DNA from: Erinaceus europaeus
Taxonomy: Eukaryota > Chordata > Mammalia > Eulipotyphla > Erinaceidae
Length of the DNA stretch: 64,000 nucleotides
Assembly (NCBI RefSeq): GCF_950295315.1
Contig: NC_080177.1
Coordinates: 80,449,935 to 80,513,934 of the forward strand
Direction: 5' to 3'
The notes under the pieces were generated by a model, which saw only the letters and a list, made by a program, of their open reading frames with translations, was not told where the DNA came from and made no database searches. The number at the start of each line of letters is the position of its first letter. The stretch's first letter is position 1. Made by a program: the position numbers and the translations under genes. Shown here in pieces: positions 54,013 to 63,883 of the stretch.

Positions 54013-54346
54013 GGGTCCAGAAGCCCCCTACCTCAGAAGAATCACCGACACATACAGGGTAGAGCCTCTGTCCTGCTCATAGTCACGGGGTCCATCCTCC
54101 CAGATCCATCAATGCCCCTGCCCTCCACTCAGCCCTGCCTGCCACAAGCATCTGTCTGGACTAACAGCTTTTGCTGAGAGAGGCTGCATTCATTCCTTGC
54201 TGTCAATCTCATTGTGGCCACCTGGAAACCTGTGCTGAAGCTCCAGCTCCGTGGGATCCCACTCAGGCGTTGGTGAGTTTCCTTTGAGAACCAAAAGTTG
54301 TGAGGTCCTCTAGTGTCAAGCATTAAACCAGTGCCCCCTGCTCCAT
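54013..54346. other. Intergenic, no recognised feature
   Basis: Unique-looking. The right end may hold a decayed SINE-D head (GAGGTCCTCTAGTGTCAAGC). Confidence 0.35.
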
Positions 54347-54800
54347 TGCTGACACTATGGCCTATTTACATAATCACTGTTTCGCCTGAAAGATCCTCAC
54401 CCATTCCTTTGATCTATCTTCTTCGAGACCTGCCCTGCCTGCAGGGTAACATTAATCCCACCAGTTAAAACCATCGCAACAGTTGCCAAGGAAGCTTCCA
54501 TCTTCCCAGCATGCCTTTTTCCTTTCTCCACCCCCTTTTCCTAGCCACTTCCGTTTCCGACTTGCCACTTCCGGTTTTATCCTATAAAGCCACTTCTGTT
54601 TCTGGTTTCTCTCTCTTCTGTGTCCCGACCTAGAGGAGGTCAGATGTGCAGACAGGGACGCGGATAGCTCCATGTGGCTTAACCCATTGCACTCATGCCT
54701 GACTCTGGGGCGCCAGCATGAATAAAGATTTGTATTGCTACTGCCACGAGCTTGGTTCCTGGATCATCTCTCTCTCTCCCCCTGTGACGCTAAGCCGACA
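54347..54800 (+). mobile_element. Probable solo LTR
   Basis: Same layout as 52016-52514: CCAGTTAAAACCATCGCAAC, CCACTTCCGGTTTTATCC, TATA in CCTATAAAGCC (about 54589), GATAGCTCCATGTGGC, ACTCTGGGGCGCCAGC, AATAAAGATTTG. It ends GCCGACA. The 5' edge at TG 54347 and the target duplication (CTCCAT / CTCAAG, four of six) are less certain. Confidence 0.8.
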
Positions 54801-54943
54801 CTCAAGGAATGCCCCCCTCGTAGAATGAGCCCATTCACCTGCTACCCCAGCTTTTGACGTGCTCCGTATTTATTTGGGAACTGAGTTTTCTGTGGCCATA
54901 TTTCCCTGGGTGGGTATTCTTCAATTGTTGAAAACTTTTGCTA

Positions 54944-55152
54944 TTCTTTTTTTTTTTTTTGGATAGAGACAGAAAGAAATTGAATTGAGAGGAGAGAAGA
55001 CAGAGAGATAAAGAGACAGAGAGATACCTGAATCCCTGCTTCACCACTCATGAAGCTCCCCCACCCCTGCAGGTGGCAACAAGGGTCTTGAACCCCAGGT
55101 CCTTACGCACTGTAGTGTGTGTTTTAACCAGGTGTGCCAACACCCGGCCCTT
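54944..55152 (-). mobile_element. SINE-B, minus strand
   Basis: T run, GGATAGAGACAGAAAGAAAT, CTTGAACCCCAGGTCC, GTGTGCCAACACCCGGCCC. Confidence 0.88.
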
Positions 55153-55539
55153 TACCTCTTTGACCAGACAGTGAAGTTTTTTTTTCATGCTGAGTATTTC
55201 AGCTCCTTGAATGAGCTCACAAACTGGATGAGGCTCCTGCAGCAGGACCAAGGTAGCGTCCGGGCCAGCTGGTCGTCCTCACCACTGTCAGCCAGCTGCA
55301 CATGGGAATCATGGCTCAGCCATGTGATGCTTGTGAGCCCGTGCACAGAGCTAACACAGAGCTAAAGGTGGCCAATGGTTGTTGGCTTCTTTTCTCATTT
55401 GGAAGAGGAATGAATCTATTCCTCCATTCCCTGAAATTTGGGATGTCTAGATCATTTGTAAAATACTTTTAGATTAACTTATTTACAATTGCTATTGTTA
55501 CTTATGTACTGTTACTGTTACCTATTTTTCTCTTTATTT
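55153..55539. other. Intergenic, no recognised feature
   Basis: Unique-looking sequence about 1.2 to 1.6 kb upstream of the SLC10A1 start codon. Confidence 0.4.
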
Positions 55540-55640
55540 AGTTTTAAATCTTATTTAAATTAATTAATTTCAGAGCACTGTTCATCTGTGGCTTGTGGGG
55601 GTGTGGGGAATTGAACCTGGGACCTTTGGTGTGTTAGGAA
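55540..55640 (-). mobile_element. SINE-C fragment, minus strand
   Basis: AGAGCACTGTTCATCTGTGG, GGGAATTGAACCTGGGACC; the head is lost. Confidence 0.7.
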
Positions 55641-55667
55641 TGTAAGTCTTTTTTATTATCTTTTTTT

Positions 55668-55955
55668 TAAGATTTTTTAATATTTTTTTATTTATTCCCT
55701 TTTGTTGCCCTTGTTTTATTGTTGTAGTTATCTTGTTGTTGATATTGATGTCGTTGGATAGGACAGAGAGAAACGGAGAGAGGAGGGGAACACAGAGAAG
55801 GGAAGAGAAAGACAGACACCTGCAGACCTGCTTCACCGCCTGTGAAGCGACTCCCCTGCAGGTGGGGAACCAGGGGCTCCAACCGGGATCTTTATGCAGG
55901 TCCTTAATTTCGGGCCATGTGTGCTTAACCCGCTGTGCTACCGCCAGACTCCCTT
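55668..55955 (-). mobile_element. SINE-A, minus strand
   Basis: TTTATTCCCTTTTGTTGCCC, TTGATGTCGTTGGATAGGAC, GGGGCTCCAACCGGGATC, GTGCTACCGCCAGACTCCC. Confidence 0.9.
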
Positions 55956-55974
55956 ACTGTTACTTATTTACTGT

Positions 55975-56100
55975 TAATATAGATTTACTTGAGAGAAAGA
56001 GAGAGAGAGAGAGCACCAGCCACAGTAACATTCCGGCACACACCGTACTGGGAGTCAAACTCGGGCTTCCACCCTAGAGCATAAGCCTTGCTTGCAGTTT
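55975..56100 (-). mobile_element. tRNA-type SINE remnant, minus strand
   Basis: GAGA run, AGAGCACCAGCCACAGTAAC, GGGAGTCAAACTCGGGC, GAGCATAAGCCTTGCTTGC. Confidence 0.5.
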
Positions 56101-56159
56101 TGGCCTGGGCCCTTGGCAGGGATGTCTCTGGGGGACATCAGCATAAGAAGTGAAACCAC

Positions 56160-56453
56160 GGGAGTCAGGCGGTAGCACAGTGGATTAAGCACATGTGGCG
56201 CAAAGCACAAGGACCGGCGTAAGGATCCCGGTTCGAGCCCCCGGCTCCCCACCTGCAGGGGAGTCACTTCACAGGCGGTGAAGCAGGTCTGCAGGTGTCT
56301 GTCTTTCTCTCCCCCTCTCTGTCTTTCCTTCCTCTCTCCATTTCTCTCTGTCCTATCCAACAACGATGACATCAATAATAACTACAACAATAAAACAACA
56401 AGGACAACAAAAGGGAATAAATAAATATTAAAAAAAAGAAGAAGAAGAAGAAA
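56160..56453 (+). mobile_element. SINE-A in the SLC10A1 proximal upstream region
   Basis: GGCGGTAGCACAGTGGATTA head, GGTTCGAGCCCCCGGCTCCC, GATGACATCAATAATAAC, A/GAA tail. Exact target duplication TGAAACCAC at 56151-56159 and 56454-56462. Its 3' end lies 263 bases before the SLC10A1 ATG. Confidence 0.95.
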
Positions 56454-56462
56454 TGAAACCAC

Positions 56463-56716
56463 TCTGCTCTGGCCACATGGAGAGGCAGGAGGAGAAGAGA
56501 AGACACCGGCCATGTGAGGCAGAAGGTTTCCGACCAGTCCTGCTCCTGCCTGCCAGACACACAGTTCAGCCCATTGCATAACCGTGTTTGCTCAGAGCTA
56601 CCTTTTGTCCTGAAGCTCTCTGCCCTGGGGAGGGGGTGACAGAAGGCCGTCCGACAGCACAGAGAGGAGCGGACAGAGAGAGGAGACAGACAGCCAGGCT
56701 TTTGCCGCACAGCAGG
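56463..56716 (+). promoter_or_regulatory. SLC10A1: SLC10A1 proximal promoter and 5' leader
   Basis: Unique sequence between a SINE-A and the ATG. An adjacent pair of liver-factor-type motifs is visible: ATTGCATAA (C/EBP-like, 56573-56581) and TGTTTGC (FOXA/HNF3-like, 56585-56591). No clear TATA box. The leader probably begins about 56600-56650 and contains no upstream ATG. Factor assignments are inference from motifs. Confidence 0.5.
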
Positions 56717-57072
56717 ATGGAGGCCCACAACGCGTCTGCCCCCCTCAACTTCACTCTGCCGCCCAACTTCGGCAAGCGCCCCACAGACCTGGCGCTGAGC
56801 GTCATCCTGGTGCTCATGTTGCTGGTCATCATGCTGTCTCTGGGCTGCACCATGGAGTTCAGCAAGATCAAGGCCCACTTCTGGAAGCCCAAGGGGGTGG
56901 CCATCGCCCTGGTGGCGCAGTACGGCATCATGCCCCTCACCGCCTTTGCACTGGGAAAGGTCTTCAGGCTGAATCACATTGAGGCGCTGGCCATCCTGGT
57001 CTGTGGCTGTTCACCGGGAGGGAACCTGTCCAACATCTTCAGCCTGGCCATGAAGGGCGACATGAACCTCAG
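56717..57072 (+). CDS. SLC10A1: SLC10A1 (NTCP) exon 1, coding part
   Basis: SLC10A1 is the sodium/taurocholate cotransporting polypeptide. It sits in the basolateral membrane of hepatocytes and imports conjugated bile acids with two sodium ions. This exon encodes residues 1-118 plus two bases of codon 119, beginning [20 protein letters not shown]. Two N-glycosylation sequons (N5-A-S, N11-F-T) are in the outside N-terminus. Hydrophobic segments lie at about 24-43, 60-80 and 89-110. Residues known from the family for sodium binding are intact: Q68, S105 and N106 in CSPGGNLSN. The start has A at -3 and G at +4. The exon ends ...AACCTCAG before GTACAG, a usable donor in phase 2, the same break I recall for human exon 1. 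Remaining exons lie beyond the right edge. No lesion; the sequence is very close to human NTCP. Confidence 0.97.
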
Positions 57073-57177
57073 GTACAGCTGAGCGGGAGGAGGGAGCCAG
57101 CTGCTGAGTGAAAGCCAGGGGGCGGTGGAGAGGGTGGGGAATGGGTGCAGAGCGCAACGGGGCTGAGGGACTTGTGT

Positions 57178-57300
57178 TAGGGCAGGCGAGACGGCTTACC
57201 TGGTGGGACCCTGCTCTGCCATGTGCACAGCTCACGTTCTAGCTCCCAGCACTGCATGGAAGTGCTACGTCAGTGCTATGATCTGTCTGTGTGTCTGACT
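57178..57300 (+). mobile_element. SINE-E
   Basis: GCGAGACGGCTTACCTGGTG, CTCTGCCATGTGCACAGC, CTCCCAGCACTGCATGG. Confidence 0.7.
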
Positions 57301-57397
57301 CTGTGAAGTTAGTCCAGAGTGGTAAAAGCACTGCATAACTCCATGTAAAATGCCTACATGACTCCAGCATTCAACTTGGAAGAAAAAAAATAGGGAA

Positions 57398-57635
57398 AAG
57401 CCCCCGGCTCCCCACCTGCAGGGGAGTCACTTCACAAGCCTTTGTGAAGCAGGTCTGCAGGTGTCTGTCTTTCTTTCCCCCCTGTCTTCCCCTCTTCTCT
57501 CCATTTCTCTCTGTCCTATCCAACAACAATGAGATCAGCAACAACAATAATAACTACAACAATAAAACAATAATGGCAACAAAAGAGAATAAATAAATAA
57601 ATATTAAAAATATTTTTTAAAAAATAAATAAATAA
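57398..57635 (+). mobile_element. SINE-A, 5'-truncated
   Basis: Starts at the B-box end (AAGCCCCCGGCTCCCCACC); CAACAACAATGAGATCAGC, then AATAAATAAATAAAT. The promoter boxes are missing. Confidence 0.9.
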
Positions 57636-57644
57636 AGGGAAGGT

Positions 57645-57795
57645 TGGAGTTCCCAGTCCCCACCTGCAGGGGGAAAGCTTCACAGAGGTGAAGCAGGGCC
57701 ACAGGTGTCTCTCTGTCTCTCTCCCTCCCCCTCAATTTCTCTCTGTCTCTATCCAATAATAAATAAATGAAGATAATTTAAAAAAAAGAGAGAGG
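57645..57795 (+). mobile_element. SINE-B, 5'-truncated
   Basis: CCAGTCCCCACCTGCAGGGG, GGTGAAGCAGGGCCACAGG, CTCTATCCAATAATAAATAA. Confidence 0.88.
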
Positions 57796-57939
57796 GAGAG
57801 TTTACGCTGGGTTGGGGACAGGAACTGAAGCATAGGTCTTGTTTAAGCACCTAGCCAAAGGGACCACCCTGTCCCAGGGGCATCCAGGACCCCCAATACT
57901 TCCCAGATTACTCAGGTAGGACACAAGGATAGTATGTGT

Positions 57940-58100
57940 ATATATGACAGAGAAATGGGGGTGGGGGAGAAAGAGAGAGAGAGAGAGAGAACTTCAGCTC
58001 TGTTTCACCACTCATGAAGCCTCCCCACTGAAGTTGGGGAGCAGAGAGGTTTGAGTATATGCACTCAGATGGGTGTACCACTACCTGGTTCTTCAGGATC
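57940..58100 (-). mobile_element. SINE-B, decayed, minus strand
   Basis: AG run, CTGTTTCACCACTCATGAAG, GATGGGTGTACCACTACCTG. Confidence 0.7.
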
Positions 58101-58120
58101 ATCTTAAAGGAGTACTGAAG

Positions 58121-58372
58121 GGGGCTGGGCTGTGGTGCACCCAGTTAATAGCACATAGTACTAAACACAAGCACCCATGAAAGGATCCAGGTTCAAGCCC
58201 CTAGCTCCCCATCTGCTTCACAGCAGGTCTGCAGGTATCTTTCTCCCTCTCCCCTCCCCCTCTCAATTTCTCTCTGTCCTGTCAAATAAAATGGAAAAAA
58301 GTGGCCACCAGGAACAGTGGATTTGTAGTGCTGGCACTGAACCCCAGCAATAACCCTAGAGGCAAAAAAGGG
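58121..58372 (+). mobile_element. SINE-F
   Basis: GGTGCACCCAGTTAATAGC, CATAGTACTAAACACAAGC, CACCAGGAACAGTGGATTTG, ATAACCCTAGAGGCAAAA. Confidence 0.88.
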
Positions 58373-58701
58373 GGGAGGGTACTACATAATCCCATGGGGC
58401 CTCTGGAGGCCTTGACTGCCCACTATGGATGGCAAGTTGTCTACTTGGAGGCAGAAATTTGAAAGGAGATACAGAATGTTTCCAATCATCTTCCTGAGGC
58501 AACGGTGACTCGGAAGCCAGTGAGCCCCAGCCACCCTGCAGCCAGGGTCGCCCTGCAAGGACACACTCAGTACTCAGCCGCCTCACTGTGAGGAAGCCCT
58601 CCCTCCCGTCAATTTTAAACTCTGTTCTCCCCCTCCCCACCGTTTCTCTGTCATCAGTGGGGCTTCACCACTGCAAACCAACTTCTTCAGTCAGAGAGAC
58701 A

Positions 58702-58890
58702 GAGGGGGCTTGGCGGCGCCACACCTGGTTGAGTGCACACATTACCATCTGCAAGGACCTGGGTTGAAGCCCCTGGTCGTAACTACAAGGCGGGGAGCTT
58801 CACAAGCAGTGAAGCAGGTCTGCAAATGTCTCTCTTCCTCCCTATCTGCTCCTTCCCTGTCAGCTTCTCTCTATCTCTGTCCAAAATAAG
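58702..58890 (+). mobile_element. SINE-B
   Basis: GCGCCACACCTGGTTGAGTG, GGGTTGAAGCCCCTGG, CTATCTCTGTCCAAAATAAG. Confidence 0.82.
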
Positions 58891-59423
58891 AGTTCAGCAC
58901 AATTAGATTGTAGGTTAAAGCACCGATTCTACTTGGCATATGAGCGAACCCAAGTCCAGAGACCGGACCAACAGATAGACCATCAAGACAGCATGGCAGC
59001 TCTTCCAACGGTGTCACCAGGCGGCTCCTGTACTAGGCAGATGACCCACAAAGAAAGAAAAAATGTGCTCGAATTGAACTGTGATCGATTTGTCAGCGAC
59101 AGAGGAGAACATGCCAGGTCAGCCACCCTCGCTGCTTCTCAAGTTAAAGTGCTCCCGAGCCCCGCCTGGTCCCCTGCAGAGCCAACAGCTGCGGGGACTG
59201 TGGATCTGGACACAAGTCACGATTGTCACAGCCCGGTCCCCCTCCCCCCCATGACACAGGGAGCTTAGCAGCTTCAACATGGAGACCGAGAGGCCCTCTC
59301 ACTGTTCCCTCAGCTTCACGCCACCACATGGCTCAAAACCTATCCCGCAAGCAGGCGTACACGTCCCCAGAACAGGGCAGTACTCTGAGAGCACAGACAG
59401 GAAGGGTGAATAAGAAACCTCCC

Positions 59424-59665
59424 TGCGGGCCAGGTATTGGTGCACCTGGTTGAGCGCACGTTACAGTGCACAAGGACCTGGGTTCAAGCCTCTGGTCTCC
59501 ACCAGAGAGGAAAGCTTGGTGAGTAGTGAAGCAATGCTGCAGGCATCTGTCTCTCTCCTTCTCTATCTCCCCTTCTCTCTTGGAAGAAAGAAAGGAAGAG
59601 AGGAAAGAAGGGAGGAAGGAAAGAAGAAAGGGAGGGAGGGAGGAAAGAAGGGAGGAAGGAAGGAA

Positions 59666-59738
<73 letters not shown>

Positions 59739-59765
59739 GAAGGAAGGAAGGAAAGAAAGGAGCCT
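59424..59765 (+). mobile_element. SINE-B with purine-repeat tail
   Basis: GGTGCACCTGGTTGAGCGCA, GGGTTCAAGCCTCTGGTC. The tail is a GAAA/GGAA/GA array (about 59582-59760). Lys/Arg/Glu frames over the array are artefacts. Confidence 0.88.
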
Positions 59766-60361
59766 TTCTGTCCCTTGAACCTTCTTGTTCTGCACTGAGA
59801 GGCAGCCAGGGTCAACAGGTTATGATGGAGCGAACAGGTTCCAACCTCCCAGCTTGAATCTGGCTGGAGTCTGGGCAAGTGGCTTTCCATCCCCCTCCCT
59901 TAGGGAAAACTGGAGATCACAAAGCTAGCAGGTGCATTTGCACACATGGAGGCCACACAACGAGGTCTCAGAGCACAGCACCCACCTACCAGCATGCACA
60001 CAGTGTACCAAGTGCCAGAGCAAACTCCAAAACTCCTGACATGCCAAGCCAAAGCAAGCATGACACCTGCGCTCAAGGACATTGCAAACAAGCGCACAAG
60101 CTGTGTGTGACTGTTCTCCTAAAGAGAGATCATTGGCACTCCTTCTCTCTCTGTGACCCTCCCACGTCTCACCCGAACAAGAGTGCTCTTTGTAGCTCAG
60201 CACGGCTGAGGGGCCTCCTGTGCTCTTGACACACGTGTACAGCCATAAAGGAGACACAGTTCTATGTATGCATGGTTTCAGTCTACATGTAAACAGATTC
60301 AAACTATGCCTATAACTTCACAACTTCGCTGCTTGAGATAGAGGCATATAAATAAAATAGC

Positions 60362-60815
60362 TATTGGGACCAGGTGGTAGCACACCTCATTAAGCAACGC
60401 ATTACAGTGCACTTACAAGGACCCGGGTTCAAGCCCCTGACCCCCACCTGCAGGGGAGAAGCTTCATGGGTGGTGAAGCAGGGCTACAGGTGTCTCTCTG
60501 TCTCTTCCCCTCTCTCTTTTTAATATGACATTTATCTACTTTTTTAAATTATCTTTACTTAAAGGATAGAGACAGCCAGAAATTGAGAGAGGAGAGGGAG
60601 GTAGAGAGGGAGACAGACAGACACCTGCATCCCTGCTTCACCACTCACAAAGCCTTCCTCCTGCGGTGGGGACCAAGGGTTCGAACCTGGGTCCTTGTGC
60701 ATTGTAACCTGTGCGCTCAACCAGGTGTGCCACCACCCAGTCCTTCTCATTCCTCATTCTTCTCTATCTCCCCCTCCCCTCTCAATTTCTCTCTGTCTCT
60801 ATCCAACAATAAATA
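60362..60815 (+). mobile_element. SINE-B split by a reversed SINE-B
   Basis: 5' part 60362-60515 (CACACCTCATTAAGCAACGC, GGGTTCAAGCCCCTGACC). 3' part 60747-60815 (CTCAATTTCTCTCTGTCTCT, ATCCAACAATAAATAAATAA). Confidence 0.8.
60516..60746 (-). mobile_element. SINE-B, minus strand, nested
   Basis: TTACTTAAAGGATAGAGACA, GGGTTCGAACCTGGGTCC, GTGTGCCACCACCCAGTCC. It interrupts the plus-strand SINE-B. Confidence 0.85.
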
Positions 60816-60825
60816 AATAAATTTT

Positions 60826-60985
60826 TTTAATTTTTTTATTTCTTTATTGGGGAATTCATGTTTTACAGTCGACAATCAATACAATAGTTTGTACATGCAT
60901 AACATTTCCCAGTTTTCCATATAACAATACAACCCCCACTAGGTCCTCTGAATCCTTCTTGGATCTGTATTCTCCCCACCCAAAA
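60826..60985 (-). mobile_element. L1 3' UTR stub, minus strand
   Basis: TTTCTTTATTGGGGAATTCA, ACATGCATAACATTTCCCAG, CTGAATCCTTCTTGGATCTG. Only the last 160 bases of L1. Confidence 0.85.
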
Positions 60986-61277
60986 ATATTTTTTTTAATA
61001 TTTATTTTATTTATTTATTCCCTTTTGTTGCCCTTGTTGTTTTATTGTTGTAGTTATTATTGTTGTTGTCATTGTTGGATAGGACAGAGAGAGATGGAGA
61101 GAGGAGGGGAAGACAGAGAGGGGGAGAGAAAGACAGACACCTGCAGACCTGCTTCACCGCCTGTGAAGCGACTCCCCTGCAGGTGGGGAGCCGGGGGCTC
61201 GAACCGGGATCCTTTGCCGGTCCTTTTGCTTTGCGCCACCTGCGCTTAACCTGCTGCGCTACCACCCGACTCCCCTA
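60986..61277 (-). mobile_element. SINE-A, near consensus, minus strand
   Basis: ATTCCCTTTTGTTGCCCTTG, GGGGGCTCGAACCGGGATCC, GCTACCACCCGACTCCCC. AAAAATATTTTTT on both sides marks the target duplication at the edge of the L1 stub. Confidence 0.93.
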
Positions 61278-61404
61278 AAAATATTTTTTAATAGTTACTT
61301 GGTACCTTGGGTGATTTTGTTTCCTGGTTGGATCTGCAGATTGTTTATTTCTTTCGTTTCATTTCATTTTGTTTTAGTGGTGTCAGGAGCTCAGACATGC
61401 TAAT

Positions 61405-61640
61405 GTTTTTTCCATTTATTTTTATTAGTGATTTAATACTGATTTATAAAACTAGAAGATAATAGGGGTATAACTCCACACCTTTCTCACCAGAGCTCTG
61501 TGTCCCCGTCTCCCCCATTGAAGACTGCCCTAGTTCTCCCAAGGTTACAGCTACTGGATGACTTTATAACTATCTATCTGTATCTATATCTATTTTTGGT
61601 TCATTTTTTTTCTCTGGTCCTGCCTTCACTTCCTTTCTTT
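61405..61640 (-). mobile_element. Element R 3' part, minus strand
   Basis: GATTTATAAAACTAGAAGAT, AATAGGGGTATAACTCCACA, TCTCCCAAGGTTACAGCTAC, then the TATCTATCTGTATC stretch equivalent to the GATA seed. Confidence 0.7.
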
Positions 61641-61757
61641 TTCAATATATATTTTACTTATTTATTCTGTTTTATTTACCAGAGCACTGCTCAGCTCTGG
61701 TTTATGGTGGTGCAGGGGATTGAACCTGGAACTTCAGAGCTATCTCCCCTCCAAGTA
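61641..61757 (-). mobile_element. SINE-C, minus strand
   Basis: CAGAGCACTGCTCAGCTCTG, GGGGATTGAACCTGGAAC; the head is cut short at CTATCTCCCC. Confidence 0.82.
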
Positions 61758-61832
61758 TGACTATTTTTTTAACCCTATACTCTTTCACTTGTATTTTAGA
61801 ATTGACTCTTAGGTCCATAATAAATATTTCTA

Positions 61833-61964
61833 AAAAGGGTAGGTAGCATAATGGTTATGCAAAGAGACTCTCACTCCTGAGGCTCCAAAGTCCCAGGTTC
61901 AATCCCCTGCACCACCATAAGCCAGAGTTGAGCAGTGCTCTAGGGAGGGGGGAATATATATATA

Positions 61965-62012
<48 letters not shown>
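61833..62012 (+). mobile_element. SINE-C with TA/TG tail
   Basis: GGTAGCATAATGGTTATGC, GGTTCAATCCCCTGC, GAGTTGAGCAGTGCTCTAGG, then (TA)(TG)(TA) repeats from 61953 to 62012. Confidence 0.88.
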
Positions 62013-62013
<1 letters not shown>

Positions 62014-62137
62014 TTTCTGGAATTCTCATTAAATTTTTATTATAACCATAGACAAATTTAGATGTCATCTTAATACTGAAGCTTCTGTCTGTGAAAATCA
62101 TATAGCTTTTATCTAGTCTTTATGTTATACATTTCTC

Positions 62138-62415
62138 TTTTTTTAATATTTTATTTATTCCCTTTTGCTGCCCTTGTTGTTTTATTGTTGTAGTTATTAT
62201 TGTTACTGATATCATTGTTGTTGGATAGGACAGTGAGAAATGGAGAGAGGAGGGGAAGACAGGAGAGAAAGATAGACACCTGCAGACCTGCTTCACTACC
62301 TGTGAAGCGACTCCCCAGCAGGTGGGGAGCTGGGGGTTCGAACCCGGATCCTTACACAGGTCCTTGTGCTTTGTGGCACCTGCGCTTAACCCTCTGTGCT
62401 ACCGCCCAGCTCCCA
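62138..62415 (-). mobile_element. SINE-A, minus strand
   Basis: TATTCCCTTTTGCTGCCCTT, ATATCATTGTTGTTGGATAG, GGGGGTTCGAACCCGGATCC, GTGCTACCGCCCAGCTCCC. Confidence 0.92.
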
Positions 62416-63142
62416 TGTCATACATTTCTATGAAGATTTATAGATTCTTCCATAATAATTGCGCATACCTCTGTCTTTCTCTAATGAATGAAAAACTTGT
62501 CCCAGGGAAGCCACTCATCAGTGGTGTCTCGCCTGTGTAAGCCCTGATTCCATCCCCCTTCACTGCACTAAACAAGAGAGTGAGAACCTGAAGCAAACTC
62601 AAGTCTGTCAAACAGACGGTTATTTTTCAGGAATGGCTAAAGAATCGTGACTCCGAAGGTTAGACTCAGCAGGTTAGAGGAAAGTCTGTTGACAGTTTGT
62701 GGCGGACTGTGCTGATGGGAAGGGATAGTTCTGTGATCACTTCATAAACTTTGACTATGATTTCTCTAAACCATATTCGCTGATTATTCACAGACACATA
62801 GCCTAGAGCAGGTCACTTGAGCAGTATTTATATGCCTGCACTAAACAAGAGTGCAGTCTTCAAGACTGACCTCTCTAGTTTTGTTTATTTGTCTTACATC
62901 ACTCTCTCAGGTGGCTGAGAGTATGACCAACTCTTACAGCAGTGCTTAGCGCTGTTGATATAGTCAGGCCAAAGAGCCATAGGGTCACGGCTTCCATTAG
63001 TTATCAGACCAGAGAACCATGTAATAATTATCACCTTCATCCTGTATGTGCTTATTGATGACTTAGCCCAGTTATCTGAGCATGACAGGCGTCATTTGGT
63101 ATGTAACTGGCTGTGGAAAGACACTGAAAGCCCCTTGAGCAA

Positions 63143-63300
63143 AGGCCAGAGACATGACTCACTTGGAAGGGTAGCTGTGTGTCACACACAAGACTTAGCT
63201 TAGAACTCAGCCCCCAACACACCAGGGGGAGTTTTGGTGCTGTGATGTCTCTCCCTCTCTCTCTTTCTTTCTTCCCTTCTGAAAAATATTGGCCTAAAAC
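63143..63300 (+). mobile_element. SINE-E, diverged
   Basis: GAGACATGACTCACTTGGAA, CACACAAGACTTAGC, then GGTGCTGTGATGTCTCTCCC and a CT-rich end. Confidence 0.65.
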
Positions 63301-63354
63301 CATGAAGCACTAGCAATAGCAACAACCATAATACCCGGACAAGCATTTAAAATT

Positions 63355-63510
63355 GACCCCCTCTCTCAATTTCCCTCTGTCCTATCCAACAACAAACAGC
63401 AACAACAATAACAGCAGCAACAACAACAACAAAACAACAATGGGAAAAAGATGGCCTCCAGGAGCAGTGGATTCATAGTAATAACCCTGGAGGCAAAATA
63501 AACAAACAAA
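63355..63510 (+). mobile_element. SINE 3' fragment with F-type module
   Basis: CTCTGTCCTATCCAACAACA, CAA-rich linker, then CCTCCAGGAGCAGTGGATT and ATAACCCTGGAGGCAAAA. The tRNA part is missing. Confidence 0.85.
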
Positions 63511-63612
63511 AAATGTATATGAAGAAGACACACATCGATGATAATAAAAATACATATATAAAGTATGCACTCTCTCTGGGATGCTGATATGGTGACTACA
63601 AAAGGAGACAGG

Positions 63613-63883
63613 AGGGAGTCGGGCGGTAGTGCAGCGGGTTAAGCGCACGTGGCGCAAAGCGCAAGGACCCGCATAAGGATCCCGGTTCAAGCCCCCAGCT
63701 CCCCACCTATAGGGGAGTCCCTTCACAGGCGGTGAAGCTGGTCTGCAGGTGTCTGTCTTTCTCTCTCCCTCTCTGTCTTCCCCTCCTCTCGATTTCTCTC
63801 TGTCCTATCCAACAACAACGACATCAATAATAACTACAACAATAAAACAACAAGGGCAACAAAAGGGAATAAATAAATAAATA
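63613..63883 (+). mobile_element. SINE-A, youngest-looking copy
   Basis: GTCGGGCGGTAGTGCAGCGG head, GCGCACGTGGCGCAAAGCGC, CCTATCCAACAACAACGAC, GGGCAACAAAAGGGAATAAA. A perfect 16-base target duplication TACAAAAGGAGACAGG lies at 63597-63612 and 63884-63899. Confidence 0.96.

Noticed and set aside
55733..56375. Recurrent frames beginning SLLDRTERNGERRGRQRG
   Set aside because: The same peptide appears wherever a reversed SINE-A occurs; it is the SINE body translated.
56588..56716. N-terminal extension of the SLC10A1 frame
   Set aside because: The frame is open upstream, but there is no ATG; the conserved start at 56717 has a good context.
58933..59268. A 111-codon frame in SLC10A1 intron 1
   Set aside because: No family resemblance, no splice context, composition like the surroundings.
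63613..63700. tRNA gene calls in SINE heads
   Set aside because: A and B boxes are present, but the sequence does not fold as a full tRNA and is followed by SINE bodies and tails.
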